Below are positions 47,271 to 58,500 of a stretch of DNA of 64,000 nucleotides, piece by piece; the stretch's first letter is position 1; each line of letters begins with the position of its first letter. The translations under genes and the position numbers were made by a program. The stretch covers positions 266,696 through 330,695 of the forward strand of contig NZ_FPKV01000004.1 in assembly GCF_900114265.1 (NCBI RefSeq). The letters are read 5' to 3'. This DNA comes from Flaviramulus basaltis (lineage in GTDB: Bacteria; Bacteroidota; Bacteroidia; Flavobacteriales; Flavobacteriaceae). Below the pieces are notes generated by a model. It was not told where the DNA came from. It ran no database searches and worked only from the letters and a program-made list of their open reading frames with translations.

Positions 47271-47394
47271 TGAAGTGTTTTTATATAAAGATAATAAAAA
47301 GAAAAATAATCAAATTAAAATTAAGTAATGTATATAGCTTTTCATAACCTATTGAGGTTGTAAAAGCAAACACCAAAAAAATATTAATAAAACG

Positions 47395-47498
47395 TTGCAG
47401 ATAACTAATTAATAGTTATTTTTGCACCCAATTTCGGGTTAACCTCTGGCGAGAATCGTGAACGTTGTTCTGAATTAATTATAATTAAATATAAAGAT
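47395..47498 (+). promoter_or_regulatory. rplS promoter and structured leader
   Basis: TTG (47395-47397), 19 bp and TATTTTTG (47417-47424) form a near-ideal Bacteroidota promoter. The start would be near 47431, leaving a leader of about 68 bases. It contains GAAC/GTTC around GTT (about 47459-47469) and a TTCGGGTTAACC..GGCGAGAA region that can fold. From memory, an L19 leader RNA motif has been proposed for Flavobacteria, in which L19 represses its own mRNA; this leader is a candidate for it. Confidence 0.65.
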
Positions 47499-47849
47499 AT
47501 GGAATCTTTAGTAAAGTTTATACAAGACGAATTTGTAACAAGAAAAGATTTTCCAGAGTTTGGTGCTGGAGATACAATAACAGTTTACTACGAAATTAGA
47601 GAGGGCGAAAAAGTTCGTACTCAGTTTTTTAGAGGAGTAGTAATACAAAGAAAAGGGACTGGCTCATCAGAAACTTTTACTATTAGAAAAATGTCTGGTA
47701 CTGTTGGTGTAGAGCGTATCTTCCCTGTTAATTTACCTGCATTACAAAAAGTTGAAATTAACAAACGTGGTAAAGTACGTAGAGCTAGAATTTACTACTT
47801 TAGAGGTCTTACTGGTAAAAAAGCCAGAATTAAAGAAGAAAGACGTTAA
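47499..47849 (+). CDS. rplS: 50S ribosomal protein L19
   Basis: The 116-residue protein matches L19: FPEFGAGDTITVYYEI, EGEKVRTQFFRGVVI, GSSETFTIRKMSGTVGVERIFP and the basic end RRARIYYFRGLTGKKARIKE. It sits at the interface of the 30S and 50S subunits. It has its own promoter and leader and ends in a strong terminator, so it is monocistronic here. A second frame inside the gene is a shadow. Confidence 0.97.
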   Translation: MESLVKFIQDEFVTRKDFPEFGAGDTITVYYEIREGEKVRTQFFRGVVIQRKGTGSSETFTIRKMSGTVGVERIFPVNLPALQKVEINKRGKVRRARIYYFRGLTGKKARIKEERR

Positions 47850-47877
47850 TAATATACTACTGCAACTGCAGTTTTTT

Positions 47878-47908
47878 AAAGCCTTGACAATGTCAAGGCT
47901 TTTTTTAT
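47878..47908 (+). terminator. Terminator of rplS
   Basis: AGCCTTGACA and TGTCAAGGCT form a 10-bp stem with an almost closed loop and are followed by seven T. Confidence 0.92.
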
Positions 47909-47964
47909 TAACTATTGTTAATAACTACGGTTTATAAGTAGTTGATATCTAGTTGCCTGAAATT

Positions 47965-47995
47965 TTTGTGTTTTTAAATTATGATGCTATCTTTA
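47965..47995 (+). promoter_or_regulatory. Promoter of the orphan non-coding unit
   Basis: TTTG (47965-47968), a 19-bp spacer and TATCTTTA (47988-47995) match the Bacteroidota consensus with one change (last G to A) and the same spacing as the rplS promoter. Confidence 0.6.
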
Positions 47996-48001
47996 GCATA
48001 A

Positions 48002-48504
48002 GAAATAATAACAATTTATTTTGGTTTCGTCTCAACAGCGAATTTATATTATATTCTAAATAAGGTAACGTTCTTTATAAAATTGTTTTTTGAGGTTTAA
48101 TTGAAATCACGTGTATACGTGTAAAAGCAATAAACCATGATATTATAAAAAGTGTCACACGTCAAACAGGTGAAAACTAATATAATTGAAAGCTAGAAAA
48201 GCAACAGAAACGAAAGTAAATGTTGTAATTAAAGCAATACTAATAACAAATTTAACGTGTAAACGAAGAGTGAGTTTTTAAGTATCAAGAAAAACAATTA
48301 ACAGAAACATATTAGGTAGTATGTCAATACATTTTGAAAATTGCTGAAGTGTTTCGTTGAAATAACAGTTTATAACTGAAAATAATTTAGATGAAAATTT
48401 TAAATTAATTTTAGTATTTATTATTAAATAGGTTAAATAATGTTATTTCAAAAAGCCATATCAGAGAAGATTAAATTCTTCAGTGATATGGCTTTTGTTT
48501 TTTG
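48002..48504 (+). ncRNA. Candidate non-coding transcription unit of about 500 nt
   Basis: This gene-free stretch has a promoter at its left edge and a strong terminator at its right edge. No ATG opens more than about eight codons (for example ATG at 48319). It holds inverted repeats: CACGTGTATACGTG (around 48109), GTTGAAATAAC (48356-48366) with GTTATTTCAA (48441-48450), and a block ACAGAAAC occurring twice (around 48206 and 48302). I see no tmRNA tRNA-like end, no RNase P GAGGAAAGTCC and no SRP tetraloop, so none of the standard large RNAs fits. It may be an unrecognised RNA or a decayed gene; no function is proposed. Confidence 0.5.
48451..48504 (+). terminator. Long terminator of the orphan non-coding unit
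   Basis: A 13-bp outer stem (AAAAGCCATATCA with TGATATGGCTTTT) and an inner GAAGA/TCTTC stem are followed by a T-rich run. Confidence 0.88.
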
Positions 48505-48691
48505 TGTCTTCCTGTATTCTTTTTTATAAGAAATCCTCACCATAACTAGACTTTTTTTAAATTATGGTAAATCTCATTAATTTAACCATTTTCATTAGGT
48601 TTTTAAAGATTTATAAAAGTCATTTTTTGTATATTCGCAACGCTAAAAACCAAACCGATTTCACTAAATCTAGTTATTAGCATATTAATAA

Positions 48692-50920
<2,229 letters not shown>

Positions 50921-50941
50921 ATATTATAACAAACAAAATAT

Positions 50942-50967
50942 AAAAAGCTCCCCAAATGGAGCTTTTT
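50942..50967 (+). terminator. Terminator of the isocitrate dehydrogenase gene
   Basis: A perfect 10-bp stem (AAAAAGCTCC with GGAGCTTTTT) closes a CCAAAT loop; the right arm supplies the T-run. Confidence 0.92.
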
Positions 50968-51017
50968 ATATTTTTAACCATTCTATTAACTAATCTAAAA
51001 TTGTTTATTTTTGAGTT

Positions 51018-51839
51018 ATGGGTTTCATTAAAACTACAGAGCAAGATTCAAATTATAATCATCTCGAAAAGATGAGTGTTTCAGAATTGCTTAAAAATAT
51101 AAATAACGAAGATAAAACAGTACCGCTTGCTGTTGCACAAGCACTTCCTCAAATAGAATTACTTATTCAGCAAATTGTAAACAAACTAAACGATGGTGGA
51201 CGGTTATTTTACATTGGAGCAGGTACAAGTGGAAGATTAGGTATTTTAGATGCGTCTGAATGCCCTCCTACTTTTGGGGTTTCTCACGATTTGATTGTTG
51301 GACTAATAGCTGGTGGAGATTCAGCCATTAGAAAAGCAGTCGAATTTGCTGAAGATTCTTTAACGCTTGGATGGGAAGATTTAAAAGCATACAATATCAA
51401 TTCAAATGATGTTGTAGTTGGAATTGCTGCATCTGGTACTACACCTTATGTTATTTCAGCTTTAGAAATTTGTAATAAAAACAATATTATTACTGGTTGC
51501 ATAACCTGTAATCAAAATAGTCCATTATCCGAAACAGCCCAATTTCCTATTGAAGTTATAGTAGGTCCAGAATTTTTAACAGGAAGTTCTAGAATGAAAG
51601 CCGGTACTGCACAAAAGCTAGTACTAAATATGATAACTACAACCACCATGATTCAACTTGGGCATGTAAAAGGGAACAAAATGGTTGACATGCAATTAAG
51701 TAATAACAAGCTAGTTGACAGAGGTACAAAAATGATAATGGCTGAATTAAATATATCCGAAAAAGAAGCAAAAAAATTATTAGATACATTTGGAAATGTA
51801 CGATTAGCAATTCAAAATTATAAAAATGGAAACAAATAA
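51018..51839 (+). CDS. murQ: N-acetylmuramic acid 6-phosphate etherase
   Basis: The 273-residue SIS-domain protein has YIGAGTSGRLGILDASECPPTFG (residues 70-92 as a region), with the catalytic glutamate in DASECP, and GIAASGTTPYV (near 137) and GSSRMKAGTAQKLVLNMI (near 193). It cleaves the lactyl ether of MurNAc-6-phosphate to GlcNAc-6-phosphate in cell-wall recycling. A TATTTTTG box ends four bases before the ATG, so its message could be leaderless. It is slightly shorter than the E. coli enzyme (298). The next gene overlaps its end by 14 bases. Confidence 0.95.
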   Translation: MGFIKTTEQDSNYNHLEKMSVSELLKNINNEDKTVPLAVAQALPQIELLIQQIVNKLNDGGRLFYIGAGTSGRLGILDASECPPTFGVSHDLIVGLIAGGDSAIRKAVEFAEDSLTLGWEDLKAYNINSNDVVVGIAASGTTPYVISALEICNKNNIITGCITCNQNSPLSETAQFPIEVIVGPEFLTGSSRMKAGTAQKLVLNMITTTTMIQLGHVKGNKMVDMQLSNNKLVDRGTKMIMAELNISEKEAKKLLDTFGNVRLAIQNYKNGNK

Positions 51840-52059
51840 AACAGACAAAACAATTTTAATGAAAGGTGTAAAAACATTAATATTTGCTTTATTAAGCTTA
51901 TTTATGGGGCCAATACTTTTAAGCATCGCTTTTAATAGTCCTGAAAAACCCCTTTATACACCTATACTTATAGTTGGTTGTTTAATTTCTGCATTTGCTA
52001 TTTTTCTTTTATTTAAAGGAATTAAAATAATTATGAACAGCATGTTTAAAAAGAAATAA
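51826..52059 (+). CDS. DUF6095 two-helix membrane protein
   Basis: The 77-residue protein has two membrane helices (about residues 15-37 and 44-66) joined by SPEKPLYTP, with a basic C-terminal end MFKKK. This is the small DUF6095 family found next to murQ in Flavobacteriaceae, as far as I recall. Its start overlaps the murQ end by 14 bases in another frame, so translation is coupled. No role is known; co-location suggests a link to cell-wall recycling, which is inference. Confidence 0.8.
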   Translation: METNKTDKTILMKGVKTLIFALLSLFMGPILLSIAFNSPEKPLYTPILIVGCLISAFAIFLLFKGIKIIMNSMFKKK

Positions 52060-52069
52060 TTTGTATTTA

Positions 52070-52570
52070 TTAATTTATAGATACTTGTTTTGGAGTTGTG
52101 GGATTATATCCAAAGTCAGAATCATTAACTGCAATTCCTAATCTGTCAACAATATAGTTTATAATCGCATAATGATGTATGGTATGGCTATTAGCTTGAG
52201 CTAATAAAGCACCATAAGTATAAGGTATTTCAATCTTTCCGATACCTAAATCGTCAATGACTGAAATAGTTTCATACATAACAAAATCTAAATTATTAAG
52301 TTTTTTAATAATTGAATTTAAATAATCACTAGCATAATTACATTTAGATTCTACTTCTTTGTTTCTAGATCTAGCCGTTAAATCAATTTGATTTTCAGAA
52401 TTAATATTGAATATACATTCATAAAAATCTAATATATGTCTAACATGACTACCTATACTAGAATAATAAGGTGATACAGATGAATCACATAGTAAATCAT
52501 CTTCTAAATTATCTAATAAAGATTTAGTTTTGTGAAGTGTTTTTAAAGTAGATTCGATGATGATGTTCAT
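52070..52570 (-). CDS. DinB-like four-helix metalloprotein
   Basis: The 166-residue protein has the DinB/YfiT fold pattern: SIGSHVRHILDFYECIF near residue 40 with two histidines, and ANSHTIHHYAIINYIV near 130 with three more histidines placed for metal binding. DinB-family proteins are four-helix bundles that bind zinc or nickel; some are thiol-dependent transferases. The sequence alone does not name a substrate. I use the ATG at 52570; a GTG two codons earlier would also fit. It is convergent with the murQ-DUF6095 pair. Confidence 0.82.
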   Translation of the reverse strand: MNIIIESTLKTLHKTKSLLDNLEDDLLCDSSVSPYYSSIGSHVRHILDFYECIFNINSENQIDLTARSRNKEVESKCNYASDYLNSIIKKLNNLDFVMYETISVIDDLGIGKIEIPYTYGALLAQANSHTIHHYAIINYIVDRLGIAVNDSDFGYNPTTPKQVSIN

Positions 52571-52666
52571 AGACACTAAAATAGCTAAATTAATTGAATT
52601 TAATAAATAGTTTCCTTTTAGTCTATCACTAACAAAATCCTTACAAATATAAATTAAGGCAACACT

Positions 52667-55102
52667 TTAAGTTTTTAAATCATCAAGAACCAAACGTAAT
52701 TCACCATAAGTATATTTATCATCTAATTGATGCTTCAAATCGGAAACGTTTTCAAAGGTTGTCTTTGGGATGGTTTGTTTTAATTCTTTGTAATGCGCAG
52801 CAGATATCAAATCTGTAATTTTTACTTCTCCAGAATCAATAAAACTAGCTAAATGTCCAAAAATTGTATTCTCATTTAATTCACGTGCATTAGCAATTTC
52901 GATAATAGACTTTCCGTCTTTAAATAATTCTAAAGATATTTTCTTAGTATCACCTTTCTTTTTCTTAGGTTTAGTTTCTTCAAAAATATCTACTTCATTA
53001 GATGCTTCTATATCATTTTCATCACAATAGTCTTTAATCACTTTTAAAATAGCAGCACCATATTTTTCAACGCGTGTTTTTCCCATGCCATTTACTTGCA
53101 GCAATTCCTTTTTGTTAGTTGGTAGTGTTTCACACATTTCATATAAAGCTTTTTGAGTAAAAACTTGAAAGTGTACCAAATCTTTTTCATTGGCAATCTC
53201 ATTTCTAAGCACACGTAACAATTCAAACAATTCTACATTTGCGGTACCATCTATAACCGTTTTTCTAGGTTTTTTTTGTTTTTCCTTACCAAGAAACACA
53301 GATTTTGCTCTTAATTCTAAAAATGATTTTGCAACAAAACTATTAGATAATCCATTAAAATATAAAACCTTAGCTGCAAGTAATTCTTCAAGAGCATCTA
53401 GGTTTTTAGTAATATCGCTACCTACAGCTTGATTATCGGTAGTAAAGCCAAAAGCTTTTAATGGTGTAACTAAATGCGTTTCAGTTTCAGCTTTAAAATA
53501 CCCAATCGCCTTTTTAAAACGCTCTTGAATTGTAGTACTCGTTTCTGGCAACAATTCATCTTCACAAAGTTGTTTTAATTGTGCATTAAAACCATTACTC
53601 ACTTTTAAAAAGTTAGTCAAAGCCGTTTTAATCGTTAAAAAAGTAGATTCTACAGAACCTTGAATAATCGTTCTGTTTTTATAATAAATATCTAAAACTC
53701 TATTTACAGGATACAAAAATGGATAAAAATCAAAAATCTCAAATATTAAATCCAACTGAAATGTTTTCTGTGAAAGCTTTAAAACCGCTTCATCAGGTTC
53801 ATTCTGCTCCGCATCTTTATTAAACGAAATTACATTACTATCGCTAATAATTTGGCTAGAATGTATTTTGCTCTTTAACACCAACCCTTCTAAAGATTTA
53901 CATCTACTCAAAGCCACATAAGTTTGTCCATGCGCAAAAGCAGCCTGTGCATCAATAATCGCTTTTTCAAAAGTTAAACCCTGGCTTTTATGTATAGTAA
54001 TGCTCCATGCTAAACGCAAAGGCATTTGGGTGTACGACCCAATTTTTTCTTCAGAAATTGCTTTGGTTTCAGCATTAACTGTATAATTTATATTTTCCCA
54101 GATTTCAGGTGTTGTTACAATATTAAAATCATCATCCGGACAATTTACAACCACTTCTTCAGAATCTAATAAAATTACTTTCCCTATTTTCCCATTAAAA
54201 TAACGCTTTTCAGTGCTACTATCATTTTTAACAAACATCACTTGGGCGCCAACCTTTAATTCTAAAGATTCATTATTAGGGTAAGCATACTCCGGAAACT
54301 TCCCTTCTACTTCAGCATTATAAATATGAGTTTTGGTATTTAACTTATCTAGCTCCTTTTTATTGGTAGCTTCGGCTTTATTATTATGTGTGGTTAAGCT
54401 TATATAACCAGCATCAGGCTCGGGTGTAAAATCTGGAATATAGCGTTTGTTTAATTCCAATGCTCCAGCCTCAGATAACTCATTATTTCTAATCTCGTTA
54501 AGAATTTCAATAAATTTCGGGTTATCCTGTCTGTAAATATGCTTCAATTCAATAGTTACTGCACTGCATTGTTGATAAGCATGACTACTAAAAAAGAATC
54601 CATTCTTATAAAACTGTTTCAACAAACCCCATTCCTGCTCCTTAATAACGGGCGATAATTGTTGCAAATCTCCAATCATTAAAACTTGTACGCCTCCAAA
54701 TACTTTATTTCTATCCCTAAAACGGCGCAAAGTTCTATCAATACCATCCAGCAAATCGGCACGTACCATACTAATCTCGTCAATAATTAATAAATCCATC
54801 GACTTAATAATATTGATTTTCGTCTTGCTAAACTTCCTGTTAAAACCCTTAGAAGCATTCAAATCTGTGTCTGGTAAAATAGGACCAAAAGGCATCTGAA
54901 AAAATGAATGTATGGTCACACCCTTAGCATTAATCGCCGCAACACCCGTAGGCGCTACCACCACCAAGCGTTTTAAACTATCCATTTTTAATCGGTGCAA
55001 AAATGTCGTTTTACCAGTCCCCGCCTTACCCGTTAAAAAAATAGATCGGTTTGTATTATTCACAAACTCCCACGCCAATTCCAGTTCCTTATTTATAGCC
55101 AT
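52667..55102 (-). CDS. PIF1/RecD-like superfamily 1 helicase with HRDC and HTH-type C-terminus
   Basis: The 811-residue protein has Walker A FLTGKAGTGKTTFLHRL (near residue 22), Walker B LLIIDEISMVRADLLD (near 105), GDLQQLSPV (near 145) and the SF1 motifs LAWSITIHKSQGLTFEKAIID and YVALSRCKSLEGLVL (near 370-420), which define the PIF1-like branch. The C-terminus adds an HRDC domain (about 640-720, with LFELLRVLRNEIA and KRVEKYG-type NGMGKTRVEKYG) and a helix-turn-helix of the HTH_40 type (about 740-811). It should unwind DNA with 5'-3' polarity. Many Bacteroidota carry one such gene. It is on the left side of the restriction cassette but transcribed away from it. Confidence 0.9.
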   Translation of the reverse strand: MAINKELELAWEFVNNTNRSIFLTGKAGTGKTTFLHRLKMDSLKRLVVVAPTGVAAINAKGVTIHSFFQMPFGPILPDTDLNASKGFNRKFSKTKINIIKSMDLLIIDEISMVRADLLDGIDRTLRRFRDRNKVFGGVQVLMIGDLQQLSPVIKEQEWGLLKQFYKNGFFFSSHAYQQCSAVTIELKHIYRQDNPKFIEILNEIRNNELSEAGALELNKRYIPDFTPEPDAGYISLTTHNNKAEATNKKELDKLNTKTHIYNAEVEGKFPEYAYPNNESLELKVGAQVMFVKNDSSTEKRYFNGKIGKVILLDSEEVVVNCPDDDFNIVTTPEIWENINYTVNAETKAISEEKIGSYTQMPLRLAWSITIHKSQGLTFEKAIIDAQAAFAHGQTYVALSRCKSLEGLVLKSKIHSSQIISDSNVISFNKDAEQNEPDEAVLKLSQKTFQLDLIFEIFDFYPFLYPVNRVLDIYYKNRTIIQGSVESTFLTIKTALTNFLKVSNGFNAQLKQLCEDELLPETSTTIQERFKKAIGYFKAETETHLVTPLKAFGFTTDNQAVGSDITKNLDALEELLAAKVLYFNGLSNSFVAKSFLELRAKSVFLGKEKQKKPRKTVIDGTANVELFELLRVLRNEIANEKDLVHFQVFTQKALYEMCETLPTNKKELLQVNGMGKTRVEKYGAAILKVIKDYCDENDIEASNEVDIFEETKPKKKKGDTKKISLELFKDGKSIIEIANARELNENTIFGHLASFIDSGEVKITDLISAAHYKELKQTIPKTTFENVSDLKHQLDDKYTYGELRLVLDDLKT

Positions 55103-55152
55103 TAAGCAATATTAAAAATAGATTTTGAAGATAATAATTTGATTAATGTTTT

Positions 55153-55370
55153 GGGCGGGTTTTTAAATTTAATATTCAAATGAAACAGCCTACGGCTGTC
55201 TGAACGGTTAGAACAATTTAAAAACCGCGCTATCCACTATATCTTTTTATACGTCATTGCGGAGAAGAGCAACGACGAAGCAATCTGTTTAATGTATGTA
55301 CTAAACTCAAACAACAGAACTTCCAACGCATAAAAAGGATGCCGTTTCTATCGCTCCCGCAACTCATCCG
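55153..55370. repeat. Composite non-coding repeat element between helicase and restriction genes
   Basis: The 400-base gap between genes holds nested inverted repeats: GGTTTTTAAATT (55158-55169) with AATTTAAAAACC (55215-55226), enclosing ACAGCC-TAC-GGCTGT (55185-55199). It continues with CGCTATCCACTATATCTTTTTAT, a hairpin CGTCATTGC..GCAACGACG (55252-55277), and ATAAAAAGGATGCCGTTTCTATCGC. The ATCTTTTTAT and ATAAAAAGGAT blocks are inverted to each other. Similar strings (CTATCC..ATCTTTT, AAAAGGATGCCG..ATC, GTCATTGCG..GAAGCAATCT) recur between genes of other Bacteroidota, as far as I remember. It carries no ORF. Origin and mobility are not known. Confidence 0.65.
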
Positions 55371-55501
55371 CCTAAGTCAAAGACCTAACAATAAACCATT
55401 TCCATTTTCTAAGCACAATTTCTACTTATTAAATTTAAAAAAGTGCTATTATTCTGATAAAGATTTCTATTTTTATAATTATATAAAAGGGTAAACTATT
55501 C

Positions 55502-58500
55502 ATGTCGTTATATCAAGTATCTGTTTTAAAAAAGCACCTCAAATTACAAGACCAAGATAAACTAAATAAAGCCTACAAAAAATACACTAAATACTTCTTA
55601 AACCCAACTATACAAGACAACATTCGTAATTCTAAAGAAGAAGAGTATCAAGGTATATTTCTTACCGAACTTTTTGTAAATCTGTTAGATTACACCTTAA
55701 AACCTAACACAGATTTTAACTTAGTTGCCGAATATAAAAACCAAAATAACGCTCGTAAAGCAGATGGAGCCATATTACATAACAATATTGCCATTGGTGT
55801 TATAGAATTAAAAGGAACAAATACTAAAGACTTAGAAAGTATACGCAAACAAGCTTTCGATTATAAAGCTAATCAAAAAGGTTGTTCTTATATAATTACA
55901 TCAAACTTCGAGAAGCTTCGTTTTTATATTAATGATGCGACTGAGTTTGAAGAATTCAATCTATTTGAATTACCACAAGAACGTTTCGAGTTATTATACT
56001 TATGCCTACAAAAGGATAATATAATTAACAACATTCCTTTACAAATTAAGGAAGCCTCTATTGTAGTAGAAGAACAGATTACAAAGCAATTTTACAAAGA
56101 CTATTCATTATTCAAGAGAGAGCTATTTAGAGATCTAGTAAAACGTAACGTAAAAAGAATTAAAGCAGAAGCCTTATTGCGAGAAACGAAGCAATCTCTA
56201 GAAGAACAAGCAGAAACACTTCAACTAGAAAAAAACGTTAAACTTACACTCTTTAAAAAATCTCAAAAATTAATAGACAGATTTCTCTTTATATTCTTTG
56301 CAGAAGATAGAGGTTTACTACCACCAAATAGTACGGTTCAAATATTAGACAAATGGAAAGCAGATATAGATTTTGGAGACGAAAGACCTCTTTATGATTT
56401 ATTTAAACAATACTTTAAGTTTCTAGATCAAGGCAGACAAGGCACAAGTAGTAGAGCCGAAATTTATGCATACAATGGCGGTTTATTTAAAGAAGATAAC
56501 ATATTAGATAGCCTAGACATAGATAACGAATTACTATACAAATACACCAGGCAGTTAGCAGGATACGATTTTGAAAGTCAAGTAGACGTTAATATTTTAG
56601 GGCATATTTTTGAAAACTCACTAAACGAAATTGAAAGTGTAAATGCCGAAATTGAAGGAGGCGATTTCGATAAACAAAAATCTAAACGTAAAAAAGATGG
56701 CGTATTCTACACACCTAAATACATTACCAAATACATTGTAGAAAATACCATAGGTAAATTATGTGATGAAAAGAAAACCGAGTTAGGTTTTAAAGAAGAA
56801 GAATACTTTAAAGGCAGAAAAAACAGAAATAAAACCACCATTGCAACATTAGTTAATACTCTAGATACTTACAGAAACTGGTTGTTACAACTTACCATTT
56901 GCGACCCCGCTTGTGGTTCGGGTGCATTTTTAAACCAAGCCTTAGATTTTTTAATAAAAGAACACACTTATATTGATGAGTTAAAAACCAAAGTATTAGG
57001 TGGCGGTTTACAGTTTCCAGATATTGAAAATACCATTTTAGAAAACAATATTTATGGTGTAGATTTAAACGAAGAATCTGTAGAAATCGCAAAACTTTCC
57101 CTTTGGTTACGCACCGCACAACCAAGACGAAAGTTAAACGATTTAAGTTCTAATATAAAATGTGGTAACTCTTTAATAGATAGCAAAGCAGTTGCTGGCG
57201 ATAAAGCTTTTAAATGGGAAACTGAGTTTCCACAAGTATTTGAAAAAGGTGGTTTTGATGTGGTTATTGGAAATCCGCCTTATGTTAGGCAAGAACTATT
57301 TAAAGAATTAAAACCTTATTTAGAAAAGCAATACAAATGCTATAATAGTGTAGCAGATTTGTATACTTATTTTATTGAAAAAGGAATCAACTTAATGAAT
57401 AAAGACGGCTTGTTTTCTTTTATTCTACCCAATAAATTTCTAAAAGCTACTTATGGTAAAAACATAAGAAAAGTAATGAAGGAAGATGCTAATCTAGAAT
57501 TATTATTAGATTTTGATGATTATCCTGTTTTTGCTGATGCTACTACATATCCTATTATTTATGTGTTAAATAAAAAGGCTGATTATAAGAAAAAAACCTT
57601 TTTGTACTCTGAAATAAATAAAAGAGATAACACAAATGACCCAATTAATACTTTAGAACTAAAAAAACACAAAGTACCTTTTAAATCTTTAACTGGTGAT
57701 ATGTGGAACTTCATTGATATTAATTCATTTAATATTCTTGAAAAACTAAAAGTAAATTCTATAACTTTAGGCAACTATATTGATAATAAAATATTTTATG
57801 GTATTAAAACTGGTAAAAATGAAGCTTTTGTAATTAATTCTAATAAACGAAAAGAATTAATAAGTAAAAGCTCTAAAAATAGTAACCTTATCAAGGTTTT
57901 AGCAACAGGAAAAGAAGTAAAAAGAAATACTTTCGATTTTCAAGATAAATATTTATTGTTTACTGGTTACGATGAAGATATTCCGACTAATTTTCCCGAC
58001 ATCCAAGAAGAGTTAGATATTTATAAAGATTCATTAATAAAAAGATATGACCAAGGTTTAAACTATTGGAATTTAAGAGCGTGTGCATATTATGAAGAAA
58101 TGCAACAATCTAAAATTATATATCCAAGAATAAATAATAAAGGAAATTTTTATTTTGATGAGAAAGGAGAAGTATTTTTATTAGATAATAACTTTTTCAT
58201 TTCTACAGACTCAAAATCCTTGTTAGCTTTATTAAATTCTAAACTTGTATTTTTTTATCTAAAAAATATTTGTACTACATTACAAGGAGGTTTCTATGAT
58301 TTTAGAAGAGATAAAATAACAACAATTCCTATTTCAAATAATTTTAAAAATATTGATGGATCATTATCAAATATATCTAATAGTTTAATTGATTTTACTA
58401 ATCAGAAAAATTCACTTTTAAATAAATTTCAAAAATATTTAGAATCCCAATTTCAACTACAAAAACTATCCAAAAAACTCCAAAACTGGCACGAATTAGA

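Noticed and set aside
48002..48504. tmRNA, RNase P RNA or 6S RNA at this place
   Set aside because: No tRNA-like acceptor end, no GAGGAAAGTCC core and no clear long interrupted hairpin between the two ends were found.
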